Positions 33,935-44,079 of a DNA stretch of 64,000 bases are shown piece after piece (position 1 is the first letter of the stretch; each line of letters starts with the position of its first letter). Source of the stretch: Faecalicatena_A orotica (GTDB taxonomy: Bacteria; Bacillota; Clostridia; Lachnospirales; Lachnospiraceae); the NCBI RefSeq assembly GCF_040545875.1, contig NZ_JBEPMR010000010.1. One strand, 5' to 3'. A program made the translations under genes and the position numbers. The notes beneath the pieces were generated by a model. That model worked only from the letters and a program-made list of their open reading frames with translations, made no database searches and was not told where the DNA came from.

Positions 33935-34807
33935 TCAGCCTTTTACCGCTCCGGCCGCTACCCCTTTTATAATATATTTCTGACAGCCCAGATAGAATAT
34001 AATAATCGGCAGGATTGCCAGCACGAGCATTCCCATCATTGCGCCCATGTCCACGGAACCGTAGCCTCCCCTCAGATACTGGACCGCGATGGGGATTGTC
34101 TGGTAATCACTTCCGAGAACGAGTAAGGGGAGCAGGTAATCGTTCCAGATCCACATGGCATTGAGTATGGCCACTGTGATCGCAGTCGGTTTGAGCACGG
34201 GCAGGACTATTCTGAAAAATGTCTGGATGGGTGTGCACCCGTCTATCATTGCCGCCTCCTCCAGTGAGACCGGAATGGCTTTTACGAATCCGGCGAACAT
34301 AAACACGGACAGTCCGGCCCCGAACCCGATATAGACAAAGATAATCCCGACAGGGTTCCCCAGGTTCAGAGTGTCTGTTACTTTTGAAAGCGTAAACATG
34401 ACCATCTGGAACGGGACGATCATGGCAAACACGAAGATGTAGTAAAGTATTGTGGATATCCGGCTTTTCACCCGGGTCAGCCACCATGCCGTCATGGCTG
34501 TGAAGAGCACGATCAAGGCTACAGAAAATACGGTGATAAATATGGAGTATCCCGCAGCCTTCAAAAGCCCCGTTTTTGCCACCCCGTCCACATAGTTGCC
34601 AAGTCCGGCAAATGTTTCACTGTCTGGCAGTGCAAAAGGCCTGTCGCTGATATAGAGCTTACTTTTAAACGAGTTCATAAATACAAGCACAATCGGAAAG
34701 ATGAAGATGACCGCCAGTACAGAAAATACAACAGTCATCAGCATGCCTGTTCCTTTTGAGACTTCCATCATCTGAGGTTCTTCCTGCTTTTCTGTTTTTC
34801 CCGCCAT
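33935..34807 (-). CDS. Sugar ABC transporter permease (MalG type)
   Basis: The 290-residue protein has six membrane helices and the EAA loop EEAAMIDGCTPIQTFFRIVLPVLKP (about residues 195-219) that contacts the ATPase. It ends in the common GAVKG tail. It is last in the binding protein-MalF-MalG operon at 33935-37089. No ATPase gene is in this operon, so a shared MsmK-like ATPase elsewhere is needed. Confidence 0.95.
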   Translation of the reverse strand: MAGKTEKQEEPQMMEVSKGTGMLMTVVFSVLAVIFIFPIVLVFMNSFKSKLYISDRPFALPDSETFAGLGNYVDGVAKTGLLKAAGYSIFITVFSVALIVLFTAMTAWWLTRVKSRISTILYYIFVFAMIVPFQMVMFTLSKVTDTLNLGNPVGIIFVYIGFGAGLSVFMFAGFVKAIPVSLEEAAMIDGCTPIQTFFRIVLPVLKPTAITVAILNAMWIWNDYLLPLLVLGSDYQTIPIAVQYLRGGYGSVDMGAMMGMLVLAILPIIIFYLGCQKYIIKGVAAGAVKG

Positions 34808-35650
34808 CTAGTTTTCTACCTCCCTGTTTCTTGTCAAATAAAGCTGTGTCAGCGCCAGAATTCCCACGATTACAAAGAAAATGACCGCCTTGGCCTGCCC
34901 GACACCTTCCCAGCCGTTCCGGTTATAAAACGTCGTATAAATATCCAACGCCAGCATTGACGTTTTTCGGGACGGCGCCCCGGCAGTCAGTGCCAGATTC
35001 TGGTCAAAGAGTTTAAAGGAATTCGTCAGGGTCAGAAACAGGCAGATCGTGATGGATGACATGACCATCGGAATGGTGACCTTAAACAGTGCCTGCATTT
35101 TCGTAGCCCCGTCAATTTTCGCCGCCTCAGCCAGTTCCGTCGGGATATTCTGTATTCCTGCGATGTAAATGATCATCATATAGCCGATCAGCTGCCAGTT
35201 CATAAGGATAACCAGCCCCCAGAAACCATATTTTGCATCTGTTGTAATTGTCACACCGAATCCGGCCAGCACCCCGTTGATCATCAGCTGCCAGATATAG
35301 CCGAGCACAATACCCCCGATCAGATTTGGCATGAAAAACGTCGTTCGGAAAAGGTTGGTGCCTTTAATCCCCCTGGTCAGGCCATAGGCAAAGATAAACG
35401 AGATTACATTAATACTGATCACCGACACGACGGTAAATTTCACGGTAAACCAGAGTGCGTTTAGGAAATCTGCGTTGGAAAAGGCCTTCACATAATTGTC
35501 CGTCCCGACCCATACCGCATTCGTAACCGTGGTAAATTTGCAGAATGACAACCCGATGCCGAGTACAAACGGTATGATGAAAAACAGCGTAAATGCAATC
35601 AATGTAGGCAGTACAAATATCCAAAAGTATTTCTTATAAGCTTTCTGCAT
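34808..35650 (-). CDS. Sugar ABC transporter permease (MalF type)
   Basis: The 280-residue protein has the MalF/UgpA-type membrane helices and the loop ELAEAAKIDGATKMQALFKVTIPMV. It is directly followed by the MalG-type gene (0 bp). With the binding protein at 35740 it forms a CUT1-class oligosaccharide importer. Confidence 0.95.
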   Translation of the reverse strand: MQKAYKKYFWIFVLPTLIAFTLFFIIPFVLGIGLSFCKFTTVTNAVWVGTDNYVKAFSNADFLNALWFTVKFTVVSVISINVISFIFAYGLTRGIKGTNLFRTTFFMPNLIGGIVLGYIWQLMINGVLAGFGVTITTDAKYGFWGLVILMNWQLIGYMMIIYIAGIQNIPTELAEAAKIDGATKMQALFKVTIPMVMSSITICLFLTLTNSFKLFDQNLALTAGAPSRKTSMLALDIYTTFYNRNGWEGVGQAKAVIFFVIVGILALTQLYLTRNREVEN

Positions 35651-35739
35651 CCTGTTCCTCCTGTTTGATTATGCAGAAACAGACGAAAACACTCCCGCCT
35701 GCTTCTGCATTTTTTATACTACTTGCATGTGGAACATGT

Positions 35740-37089
35740 CTACTCGGCTGCCGCTTCTTTTTCGATCTTCCAGTCCTCCACACAATCCGAAACAACCGCA
35801 TCCCACTGCTTATTCCCTGTCGCATATTCGAGCAGTGATGCTCCCAGGTTATCTTTAAAGGTCTGGCTAGGGAATGTCTGGAAATCCCATGAGAGATTCG
35901 TCAGGTCCTGATTTTCCATATACCGGATGACCTCCTGTGCCAGAGGATCGGTCGGTTTCTGGTCTTCTTCAAACGTATTGAACGGCGTAATGAATCCCAG
36001 CTGCTCTGCGACCTCTTCCTTTCCTTCCTCACTACCAAACAGCCACTCAATAAAATCGATGGAAGCCTTCTTGTCTGCCTCTGAAACCTTATCATTCACA
36101 CAGAGATAATTTTCACCGCCAATACACAGGCCCTGTTTCTCTTCACCCTCTATCCCGGTATAAATTGGCAGATATTTAATCTTATCTTCCTTAACTGTAT
36201 TTCCTTCCACGCCTCTGATATCTCCCCATGCCCAGTTGCCGTTCTGCACCATTGCAGCCTTGCCGAGCGCAAACTCAGCCATCGAGTCAGAAACCGTTTT
36301 AGAGCCAAGCATCGCCGGTTCCGTCGTAGAATTGTTCAGATACAGGTCAAAAATATTTTTAAATTCCTCATTGTATTTAAAACTGATCGCATTCTCATCA
36401 GTCACATTTTCATCTTTATATTCATAATAAACCGGTACATTCATCAGATGCGTCTGCCACCTCCAGTCCTCGCCGGGCGAAAACGAAGTAGAAGCGAACA
36501 CACCGCTGATTCCAAGCTGGTCCTTCTTAGCTGTCATATCCTCTACAACTTCCTTCAGCGTCTTGAAGTTTTTAATCTCATCCACGGACTTAACCTTTGC
36601 CCCGTCCATTGCCGTATATTTATCCATAATCTCCTCATTGTAGATAATTCCGTATCCTTCCACGGCATAAGGGATCGCATATACACCGTCACCCTTCCCC
36701 TTGATCGCCATGTCCTTATCGTTCAGCCACGTATACAGCTTCGTGTCTGCAAGATCCATGCAGTAATCCTTCCAGTTCTGATATCCGACCGGGCCATTCA
36801 CCTGAAAAATCGTAGGTGCGTCCTTCTTAGCAATCTCAGATTTCAGAGTCTGTTCATACGTGCCTGCCGCCGCAGTCTGGACCTTTACCTGCACACCGGT
36901 TTCCTCCGTATATTCCTTCGCGACCTTCTCCCACTGCTTCGCCTGTTCCGGCTTAAAACTCAAGTAGTATACACTGCCCTTGTCCTCCTTCGAACCGGCA
37001 GATTCCGATTTTTTCCCCGCACATCCGGTGCAGAGCCCGGCAAGCATAGACGCCGCCAGAATCGCTGATAAAACCTTCTTGCTCTTCAT
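35740..37089 (-). CDS. Extracellular solute-binding lipoprotein of CUT1 sugar ABC importer
   Basis: The 449-residue protein begins MKSKKVLSAILAASMLAGLCTGCAGKK, a lipoprotein signal, followed by an SBP_bac_1 fold (VYYLSFKPEQAKQWEKVAKEYTEETGVQVKV, AYVEGYGIIYN-like, GKAAMVQNGNWAWGDI). It captures an oligosaccharide outside the membrane. TAGGAGGA precedes the ATG. A long hairpin separates it from glgP upstream; no clear promoter was found in the gap. Confidence 0.94.
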   Translation of the reverse strand: MKSKKVLSAILAASMLAGLCTGCAGKKSESAGSKEDKGSVYYLSFKPEQAKQWEKVAKEYTEETGVQVKVQTAAAGTYEQTLKSEIAKKDAPTIFQVNGPVGYQNWKDYCMDLADTKLYTWLNDKDMAIKGKGDGVYAIPYAVEGYGIIYNEEIMDKYTAMDGAKVKSVDEIKNFKTLKEVVEDMTAKKDQLGISGVFASTSFSPGEDWRWQTHLMNVPVYYEYKDENVTDENAISFKYNEEFKNIFDLYLNNSTTEPAMLGSKTVSDSMAEFALGKAAMVQNGNWAWGDIRGVEGNTVKEDKIKYLPIYTGIEGEEKQGLCIGGENYLCVNDKVSEADKKASIDFIEWLFGSEEGKEEVAEQLGFITPFNTFEEDQKPTDPLAQEVIRYMENQDLTNLSWDFQTFPSQTFKDNLGASLLEYATGNKQWDAVVSDCVEDWKIEKEAAAE

Positions 37090-37112
37090 ACTTATCCTCC
37101 TAATGATAAAAC

Positions 37113-37159
37113 TTAATTCGGGACGTAGCCTTTTGCAGAAAGGCTACGTCCCGAATTAA
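37113..37159. terminator. Long perfect inverted repeat after glgP, probable terminator
   Basis: A perfect 21-bp stem (left arm 37113-37133, right arm 37139-37159, loop TGCAG) contains GGGACGTAGCCTTT and is followed on the minus strand by GTTTTATC. It lies between the glgP stop and the binding-protein gene. Confidence 0.75.
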
Positions 37160-37199
37160 CTTCAGTGGTGCACCTTTTTGACTTTTGTGGTGTACCTCT

Positions 37200-39452
37200 T
37201 TATAGTTTCCAGATATCTCTATTATATTCTTCTATTGTACGATCTGAGGAAAAGTATCCTGCTTTCGCTATATTTACCAGCATTTTCTTTGCCCACTCGT
37301 TTTTGTTTTCGTAAGCTTTGAATGCTTCTTCTTTTTTCTTTGCATATGCCTTGAAATCGAGCAGTGTCATGAACCAGTCTTTTTTCAGGAGTTCGTTCTG
37401 AAGTCTTGTCAGGTTTTCTGCGTTTCCTACAGCGAGTACTTTTTCGCTGGTGATAAAGTCTACCGCGGCTTTGATGTCGGCGTCTTTTTCGTAATACTCG
37501 CGGGAGATGTAGTCTGCTTTTGCGTAATGTTCAATGACTTCGTCGCTGGATGCGCCGAATACGAAGATGTTTTCATCGCCGACCAGTTCGTGGATTTCGA
37601 CGTTTGCACCATCGTCGGTTCCGAGTGTTACTGCTCCGTTGAGCATGAATTTCATGTTGCCGGTTCCGCTTGCCTCTTTGGATGCGAGGGATATCTGCTC
37701 GGATATGTCGCATGCCGGAATCAGTTTTTCTGCTTTTGTTACGTTATAGTTTTCCACCATGACCACCTTGAGATACGGGCTGACTTCCGGGTCGTTGTTG
37801 ATAACTTCCTGCAGGCACAGGATCAGGTGGATGATGTCTTTTGCAATGATATAGGCCGGAGCTGCTTTTGCACCGAAGATTACGGTAATCGGTGTAGCCG
37901 GAAGTTTTCCTGCTTTAATTTCCAGATACTTGTGGATAACGTAGAGCGCATTCATCTGCTGGCGTTTGTACTCATGGAGGCGTTTTACCTGAATGTCAAA
38001 AATGGAATCCGAATTCAGCTTTATCCCTTGTGTTTCCATAAGATATTCACAGAGTTTTTCCTTATTCGCTTTTTTAATCTCCTGCAGGCGGCTCAGTACG
38101 TTCTGGTCCCCCCTGAAATTCAACAGGCGCTCCAGCTGTTTTGCATCTGAACGGTATCCTTTTCCTATAATAAAGTCCAGCATCTCTGTCAGGAGCGGGT
38201 TGCAGTGAAGCAGCCATCTTCTAAACGTAATTCCGTTCGTCTTGTTGTTGAATTTCTCCGGATAAATCTTGTAAAAGTTATTCAGCTCGTTCTGTTTTAA
38301 TATTTCTGTATGCAGTGCGGCAACCCCATTCACACTGAACCCATAATGGATATCGATATGTGCCATATGTACGGTGTCGTTCCTGTCGATCACTGCCACA
38401 CTTTCGTCCGCATATTTTCTCCGCACCTTGTCGTCCAGCACTTCGATAATCGGTACCAGCTGCGGCACTACCTTTTTCAGATATCCGAGCGGCCATTTTT
38501 CCAGTGCCTCGGCCAGAATCGTATGGTTTGTGTATGCACAGGTACGGGAAACCACGCCGATCGCGTCATCCATTTCCATCCCCCTCTCCATCAAAAGGCG
38601 GATCAGTTCCGGAATCACCATTGTCGGATGGGTATCATTGATCTGGATCACGGCATAATCCGGCAGGTCATAGAGGCTGCAGCCTTTCGCCGTACATTCA
38701 TCCAGAATCAGTCTGGCACCGTTGCTTACCATAAAATACTGCTGGTAAATTCGCAGGAGACGCCCCTTTTCATCACTGTCATCCGGATATAAGAACAGGG
38801 TCAGGTTCTTTTCGATATCCTCCTTGTCAAAATCAATCCCGTTTTCCACAATATCCTCATCCACAGTTTCCACATCAAACAGGTGAAGTTTATTCGTCAT
38901 ATTATTGTATCCGGTCACTTCAATATCGTACATTCTGGAATTCAGAGTCATTCCCTTAAAGGAAACCGGGTAGCTCACATCCGTCTTCACGAGCCAGCTT
39001 TCATTCTCAATCCACGGATTTGGAGTCTCCTTCTGGAGTTCATTTTCAAACTCCTGTTTAAAAAGCCCGAGGTGGTAATTCAGCCCAATCCCGTCACCGC
39101 TCAATCCCAATGTGGAAATAGAATCCAGAAAACAGGCTGCCAGGCGTCCAAGCCCCCCGTTTCCAAGGGACGGCTCCGGCTCCACTTCTTCTATCTCGCA
39201 GATATCCTTCCCATTTGCCGCCAGTACATCCCTGACTTCATTGTAAATCCCGAGGTTGATCATATTATTGGAAAGTAGTTTACCGATCAAAAATTCTGCC
39301 GATATGTAATACAGTTTTTTCTTTTTCTCCGGGCGTTCCTTCCCCTTAGCCATCTCCTGTACAATCTTTAAAAGAGCCGAATAAATCTCTTCATTCGACG
39401 CCTCCGCTATTACTCTTCCTAATTTCTGCTGCAAACTATCCTGTATACTCAT
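37200..39452 (-). CDS. glgP: Glycogen/alpha-glucan phosphorylase
   Basis: The 750-residue protein has PSLGNGGLGRLAACFLDS, the glucose/phosphate site region and the PLP-lysine motif KEASGTGNMKFMLNGA, plus GTDDGANVEI. It releases glucose-1-phosphate from alpha-1,4-glucans. It is about 50-80 residues shorter than the E. coli enzyme, mainly at the N-terminus, as in other Firmicute forms. No other glycogen gene is adjacent. The neighbouring CUT1 importer could supply maltodextrin, but this is inference. Confidence 0.95.
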   Translation of the reverse strand: MSIQDSLQQKLGRVIAEASNEEIYSALLKIVQEMAKGKERPEKKKKLYYISAEFLIGKLLSNNMINLGIYNEVRDVLAANGKDICEIEEVEPEPSLGNGGLGRLAACFLDSISTLGLSGDGIGLNYHLGLFKQEFENELQKETPNPWIENESWLVKTDVSYPVSFKGMTLNSRMYDIEVTGYNNMTNKLHLFDVETVDEDIVENGIDFDKEDIEKNLTLFLYPDDSDEKGRLLRIYQQYFMVSNGARLILDECTAKGCSLYDLPDYAVIQINDTHPTMVIPELIRLLMERGMEMDDAIGVVSRTCAYTNHTILAEALEKWPLGYLKKVVPQLVPIIEVLDDKVRRKYADESVAVIDRNDTVHMAHIDIHYGFSVNGVAALHTEILKQNELNNFYKIYPEKFNNKTNGITFRRWLLHCNPLLTEMLDFIIGKGYRSDAKQLERLLNFRGDQNVLSRLQEIKKANKEKLCEYLMETQGIKLNSDSIFDIQVKRLHEYKRQQMNALYVIHKYLEIKAGKLPATPITVIFGAKAAPAYIIAKDIIHLILCLQEVINNDPEVSPYLKVVMVENYNVTKAEKLIPACDISEQISLASKEASGTGNMKFMLNGAVTLGTDDGANVEIHELVGDENIFVFGASSDEVIEHYAKADYISREYYEKDADIKAAVDFITSEKVLAVGNAENLTRLQNELLKKDWFMTLLDFKAYAKKKEEAFKAYENKNEWAKKMLVNIAKAGYFSSDRTIEEYNRDIWKL

Positions 39453-39523
39453 TAGACTACTCCTTTCAATGCATATAAACAGTTTCTATAGTATGCATTT
39501 TAATATGTTTCTATCTCATTTTC

Positions 39524-39553
39524 TTGCAAAATCCTCTTCATTTATAGTACAAT
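39524..39553 (+). promoter_or_regulatory. Promoter of AraC-family gene
   Basis: TTGCAA (39524-39529) and TACAAT (39548-39553), 18 bp apart, precede the AraC gene at 39618 by 64 bp. Confidence 0.6.
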
Positions 39554-39617
39554 ACTATCATATTAATCGCAAAACAGCATCCGTAAAATAGTTTTTTGCA
39601 GAAAATGAGGACCTCCC

Positions 39618-40496
39618 ATGAATATCAAAGAATACCAAAACTATCATGAAACCAAATCACATACATCATCTGAATTTCCCTACAATACCTATCTCTGCTC
39701 CATCCCGCTGGATTTCACGCAGGTCCCGTTCCACTGGCACGAAGAGCTGGAACTGATTGTCATAAAAAAGGGGCAGGGTTATGTCTCCGCAGATCTGCAC
39801 TCCGAGACGGTCACTGCCGGGGACATCGTCCTGATCCTCCCAGGCCAGCTCCACTCGATCGATCAGAAGGCAGGCTGTGAAATGGAATACGAGAATATAC
39901 TGTTCATGCCCGGGATGCTCATATCGGGTGAAAATGACCTGTGTGCGAACCGGTTTATCCTGCCCCTTTTGAATGAGGAGCAGAGCCCTCTGACCTTCAT
40001 CACCCCCGCCTGCCAGATTTATCCGCAAATTGCAGGCTGTATCCGTCATATCGATGAATTGTGCGAGGTGCAGTCCGAAGGGTATCAGCTTGCTGTCAAA
40101 GCCGAGCTGTTCCGCTTCTTCTTTTTTCTTATCTCGGCACAAAAAAACAGAGACCCTGTCCCGAAAATCAAGACAAAATCTCTGAAGAAATTAAAAACAA
40201 TATTAAAATATGTGGAAGACCACTACGCCGATTCAATCACTATCGATGATATGGCGGCACTGACATACTACAGTAAATCCCACTTCATGAAGTTCTTCAA
40301 AACCCATATGGGCACAGGATTCATCGAATACCTGAATGACTACCGCCTCACGATGGCCGCGCGGCTGCTCGCCTCCACAGGGGCCTCCGTCCTTGAGATT
40401 GCAGCTCGCACGGGCTTTGACAACCTGTCCTACTTTAACCGGCTGTTCAAACGTAAATACCACCTCACACCAATGCAGTACCGCAAATCTGTCTGA
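39618..40496 (+). CDS. AraC-family transcriptional regulator with cupin sensor
   Basis: The 292-residue protein has an N-terminal cupin (FHWHEELELIVIKKGQGYVSADLHSE, about 38-65) and two C-terminal helix-turn-helices (ITIDDMAALTYYSKSHFMKFFKTHMGTGFIEYLNDYRL and VLEIAARTGFDNLSYFNRLFKRKY). It probably senses a sugar. It is divergent from glgP and may control it or the CUT1 operon. Confidence 0.93.
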   Translation: MNIKEYQNYHETKSHTSSEFPYNTYLCSIPLDFTQVPFHWHEELELIVIKKGQGYVSADLHSETVTAGDIVLILPGQLHSIDQKAGCEMEYENILFMPGMLISGENDLCANRFILPLLNEEQSPLTFITPACQIYPQIAGCIRHIDELCEVQSEGYQLAVKAELFRFFFFLISAQKNRDPVPKIKTKSLKKLKTILKYVEDHYADSITIDDMAALTYYSKSHFMKFFKTHMGTGFIEYLNDYRLTMAARLLASTGASVLEIAARTGFDNLSYFNRLFKRKYHLTPMQYRKSV

Positions 40497-40506
40497 CAGC
40501 GGCTGG

Positions 40507-41337
40507 TTAGAACAGGTTCGGGTCCCCCGTGTAGTACAATTCGATCGGATCAATCGGGTCGACCGGGTTCTCGACATCCATCTTCTCATTCCTTCCGTGC
40601 CTTCTCAGCAGCTCGCCGCCTTTGTTGTAAAACCAGAAGGAATAGACGAGAATCTTATTGACCTTGCCGATGCGGTCCTTCGTCGTCTTCTCGTATAACG
40701 TACCTCCGGTCTCAAACTTCGTCTTTTTATGGATCATGGAGATCAGTTCGGTCTCACAGGTCACAGGTTCCGGTATGATCGTATAGGCCCGTCCCACACA
40801 GCCCGGCTTATGCGAATCACTTCCCCCTATCGTCACCTTTCCATACTTCTGTGCAAGCTTCATCGCTCCCGCATTGGATGCGGCAGACTCACAGCAGTTA
40901 TAAGCCTCGACGAAATCAAAGCGCTTCATGATCTCCGGGTTCGTATAAAACTTCTTCGTATTCGTGATGCTCAGATACTTCTCTCCGCACGGGTGGGCCG
41001 GCCCTAATACACCGCCGTTCCTGTGGACAAGGTCAATCAGCACAGATACCGGCATCCCCCGCATCTCAAGAAGCCGCATCTTCACGCCCTCAGGCATGAT
41101 GACCAGAATGTGTCCGGCATCTCTCGTATCGTACTCGATCCCCTTTAGCACCACAAAATCTTCATGGGCCTTCCCTTTCATGTGATACTTCCAGTGGCGG
41201 TACCCCTTATACGTGTTATGGTCAGTAACCACCATCCCCTGGAAACCTTTGCTCTTTAGAATTGTAATATATTCGTCCAAGCTTACTTTACTGTCAATAG
41301 ACCCTTCTTTCACGTGGCAATGCATATCAATCTTCAT
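40507..41337 (-). CDS. PHP-domain metal-dependent phosphoesterase-like protein
   Basis: The 276-residue protein starts MKIDMHCHVKEGSID and carries the PHP metal ligands HCH, VVTDHNT, GIEYD, GPAHPCGE and GGSDSH. PHP proteins hydrolyse phosphoesters, for example 3',5'-bisphosphates. The C-terminal tail (LYEKTTKDRIGKVNKILVYSFWF) is extra. No signal peptide. It stands alone, convergent with the AraC gene. Confidence 0.9.
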   Translation of the reverse strand: MKIDMHCHVKEGSIDSKVSLDEYITILKSKGFQGMVVTDHNTYKGYRHWKYHMKGKAHEDFVVLKGIEYDTRDAGHILVIMPEGVKMRLLEMRGMPVSVLIDLVHRNGGVLGPAHPCGEKYLSITNTKKFYTNPEIMKRFDFVEAYNCCESAASNAGAMKLAQKYGKVTIGGSDSHKPGCVGRAYTIIPEPVTCETELISMIHKKTKFETGGTLYEKTTKDRIGKVNKILVYSFWFYNKGGELLRRHGRNEKMDVENPVDPIDPIELYYTGDPNLF

Positions 41338-41442
41338 AAGTAAGCCCCCTTTTCTTCAATTGGATTATAGATATATTATACAACTTTGCCGGGGGACTGG
41401 CAATAAACTTCTTCCTGTTCCGTACTGTAAACTGTATCCAGA

Positions 41443-42348
41443 TTATTTTTCATCATCATCCAGACTGAAAATCTGGATGTCGTCATCGTCTTCGAATTCT
41501 TCATCATCTTCCAGAAATTCTTCGTCAATATCCTCATCGATGTCATCGAAATCCATACCGGAATACGCCTCATCTTCATCCTCCGGCTCCTCACCAATGT
41601 CGTCAGGGCCAGCCTCCATAACTGGTGCCTCCTGATCCAGATTGTCCACCATTGCACGGGCCTTGTCCACTTCATTGGCAACAGATTGTGTATTTCTAAT
41701 CTCCTCAGCTTTCTTTAGATGCTGCTTTTTGCGCTTCTTTGATTCCAAAAGAAATTGTACAATAATGCCGAGAATCGCAAGCACTGCGATGACCGCGATA
41801 TTTATAATCCGGTTCTTCAAAGGAAGCAGGATGTAAATTGCCTGTCCTGCGGCAAAACCACCACAAATACCGGTAACCAGCATCGTAACCGGCCCCGCGA
41901 ATTTCAGGGTAATTAATCCGATGACCAGCCCGATTGCTGCACAGACCAGCATAAACTGCCAGTCCTTCGGCTGTAAAATGCATGCACTGCCTGCCGTACC
42001 CAGAATCCACATGACAAAAAATGCCCCTGCCAGAAAGAATCCCGCACAAAGCCCTGCGAGGATCAGACCTGCCGCCGCACCGATAATTAGTGGGATGTAG
42101 CCGTCCAGTCCGAAATAAGAAGCCAGATACGCCCCGCCTGAAAAACCGACGGCCAGTCCGAGAACCGCTGCCCAGAACCGCACCATCTTCAGTCCGAAGA
42201 AGCAAAACAGAAGGCCGGTGGCAGCCACCACAATCAATGTGATAAGATCCGCCTGACCCAATCCTCTCCCCTTATCCGTCAACACAGCCATACCTGTATC
42301 AAGGTACCCCTGCACCTGTCCTAAAATGTAATCCATATTCATTATCAT
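41443..42348 (-). CDS. DUF4203/TM7SF3-like membrane protein with a long acidic tail
   Basis: The 301-residue protein has six to seven glycine-rich membrane helices (residues about 30-205; ADLITLIVVAATGLLFCFFGLKMVRFWAAVLGLAVG) and a cytoplasmic tail. The last 75 residues are highly acidic (EDEDEAYSG, DDIDEDIDEEFLEDDEEFEDDDD). ATG 42348 has AAAGGTG 6 nt upstream; the frame opens at GTG 42357. Function unknown. Confidence 0.82.
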   Translation of the reverse strand: MIMNMDYILGQVQGYLDTGMAVLTDKGRGLGQADLITLIVVAATGLLFCFFGLKMVRFWAAVLGLAVGFSGGAYLASYFGLDGYIPLIIGAAAGLILAGLCAGFFLAGAFFVMWILGTAGSACILQPKDWQFMLVCAAIGLVIGLITLKFAGPVTMLVTGICGGFAAGQAIYILLPLKNRIINIAVIAVLAILGIIVQFLLESKKRKKQHLKKAEEIRNTQSVANEVDKARAMVDNLDQEAPVMEAGPDDIGEEPEDEDEAYSGMDFDDIDEDIDEEFLEDDEEFEDDDDIQIFSLDDDEK

Positions 42349-42382
42349 CTTGTTCACCTTTGTCCCTTAAAATTATTTACAG

Positions 42383-43378
42383 TTACTCCCCGCTGTCATA
42401 TGCCCCGGTGATCTCCTTTAAGAAATCCAGATACATATCCGCCACGTACACCGGAGAAAGAATTCTGACATCCTTCCCCAGCCCGGTCAGCCAGCCGAAA
42501 AACTGTCCACTGACAGCCACATCCACGCGTGCCGTGAAACTCTCCTCCCCGTCCGGCCTGACAGATACATCCTTCCCAAACCTGTCTATGACAACGCCTA
42601 TGTATTTATTATGAAATCTGATACGTAAGGTCTCTTCCTCCCCGCCAAACATACCAAATGTTTTTTTCGTATAGTGTGCCAGGTCGAATCTTCCAAACTC
42701 TTCCTTCCCGACCCTTGGTTCTCCCAATGTTTCAATATCAAGCATCTTATCCACCCTGAAGTGCTTCAGGATTCCGGCATCTACATCATACCCGATCAGA
42801 TAATAATTCTCATCGTCCCATGTAAGCGCCCAAGGACTGACCTGATATGGCTCCCCGCCCTTCTTGAGCCTGGTTGTCTTCTCGATCGTCCATTCGAAAT
42901 ACCGGAACAGAATCTGCTGGTTTGAAGCAATAGACGCATAAATCTTATCTATATTATAATAAATGCTTTCATTCATCGCCTTGATTCTGTTCGCAACAAC
43001 AACCTGACGCTGAAGCTGCTTTGCTTCATACTTGCTTGCCATACTCTCGATCTTACGGATCAGGCTGTTCGACTTGCTCTCTGTAATAAATCTGGAAGAC
43101 TGAACCGCGTCCACCAGTAATTTCAGCTCCGCCAGTTCGAATTCATGGCTTTGAAGAAAATATCCTTCAGGCCGCTCTTTCCGGTAAGCGATATCCATCC
43201 CGAACTTTTTCAGCGTCTCAATATCATTATACAGACTTTTCCGTTCTGCCTGAATTCCATATTCCAACAGCTTCTCTTCAAGCTGCTTTCTGGAAAGAGG
43301 ATGCATCGCATCTGTTTCCTCGTGGAACAGCCTCATAAGAAACAGGATCTTTTCCTTCTGGTTACTTGATCTTGCCAT
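42383..43378 (-). CDS. WYL-domain transcriptional regulator (DeoR/HTH_11 type)
   Basis: The 331-residue protein has an N-terminal winged helix (LSRKQLEEKLLEYGIQAERKSLYNDIETLKKFG) and a WYL ligand domain (PYQVSPWALTWDDENYYLIGYD). WYL regulators often bind single-stranded DNA or other nucleic acid ligands. ATG 43378 has AGGGGAG 6 nt upstream. It is directly before the DUF4203-like gene. Confidence 0.93.
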   Translation of the reverse strand: MARSSNQKEKILFLMRLFHEETDAMHPLSRKQLEEKLLEYGIQAERKSLYNDIETLKKFGMDIAYRKERPEGYFLQSHEFELAELKLLVDAVQSSRFITESKSNSLIRKIESMASKYEAKQLQRQVVVANRIKAMNESIYYNIDKIYASIASNQQILFRYFEWTIEKTTRLKKGGEPYQVSPWALTWDDENYYLIGYDVDAGILKHFRVDKMLDIETLGEPRVGKEEFGRFDLAHYTKKTFGMFGGEEETLRIRFHNKYIGVVIDRFGKDVSVRPDGEESFTARVDVAVSGQFFGWLTGLGKDVRILSPVYVADMYLDFLKEITGAYDSGE

Positions 43379-43457
43379 ACTCATCTCCCCTGCAACATGT
43401 TCTGATTTCTCCCCACATCTTTCTTATTTTAACAATTTTTGCAGAAATATACAACAC

Positions 43458-43495
43458 AAAATAGCTTTTCGGGTCACTTTCCGCAAAGCTATTTT
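43458..43495 (-). terminator. Stem-loop upstream of the WYL gene
   Basis: A perfect 11-bp stem AAAATAGCTTT / AAAGCTATTTT with a 16-nt loop. The tail on the minus strand (TTTTGTGTTG) is a moderate U-run. Confidence 0.5.
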
Positions 43496-43882
43496 ATATC
43501 CACACAAAGTAAAGATGGATGCCAATCTAATTATGATTAACACCCATCTTCACACTGATATTTCTATCATTCTTTTTTTACCTCTTTCTCTACCAATTTT
43601 GTTGATAGCGGTTTGGTTTAAAACTTTAATTTGCTGGTGGTCCGTACCTCCTCTTCTTAAACTTTACCGGACTTGTTCGATGATTTTCTTTTTACGATGG
43701 ATTTTACTTCTCTCATAACTTTCTCGTCATTATGATAATTTCTCCATCTTTCCGTTCTAATCATTTACTTTTGTCCAGTTCCTAAAACATTCTGAACTTT
43801 CATTTACGAAGAATTTTCCTCTCTCTTATGAGATTACTTTTTCTTTTTAAGTGATTGTTCATTTGTTTTATTTCTTGTATTA

Positions 43883-43911
43883 AGAATACTACACGTTTCC
43901 CATTTTGTCAA
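43883..43911 (-). promoter_or_regulatory. Orphan sigma-A promoter
   Basis: TTGACA at 43906-43911 and TATTCT at 43883-43888 are 17 bp apart on the minus strand. It is about 500 bp upstream of the WYL gene. Confidence 0.65.
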
Positions 43912-44007
43912 CACTATTTTTAGTTTTTTTATATATTTTTGACTAATTATCTTTTTATTTAGCTCTAATCAAAGAATAAAGTGTGTATTCTTTTTAATTA
44001 AAAGCAA

Positions 44008-44079
44008 AAATATCTGACATTCTGACAGTTTCTGCTGCCGGTTTCCGGGCAGACAGTTCTGTCTGATTGTCAGATATTT
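44008..44079 (-). terminator. Terminator of the ABC/URO-D operon
   Basis: A perfect 11-bp outer stem (AAATATCTGAC / GTCAGATATTT) encloses an inner hairpin with GGCAGC and CAGACAG arms. On the minus strand it is followed by TTTTTGCTTTT. It lies 55 bp after the mutarotase gene. Confidence 0.75.

Noticed and set aside
37139..37199. Insertion sequence end next to the glgP terminator (repeated GTGGTG-ACC)
   Set aside because: Only a short repetition is present, with no matching partner end or target duplication.
43515..43718. 67-codon hydrophobic plus-strand frame
   Set aside because: No ribosome site, very AT-rich sequence and no family likeness.
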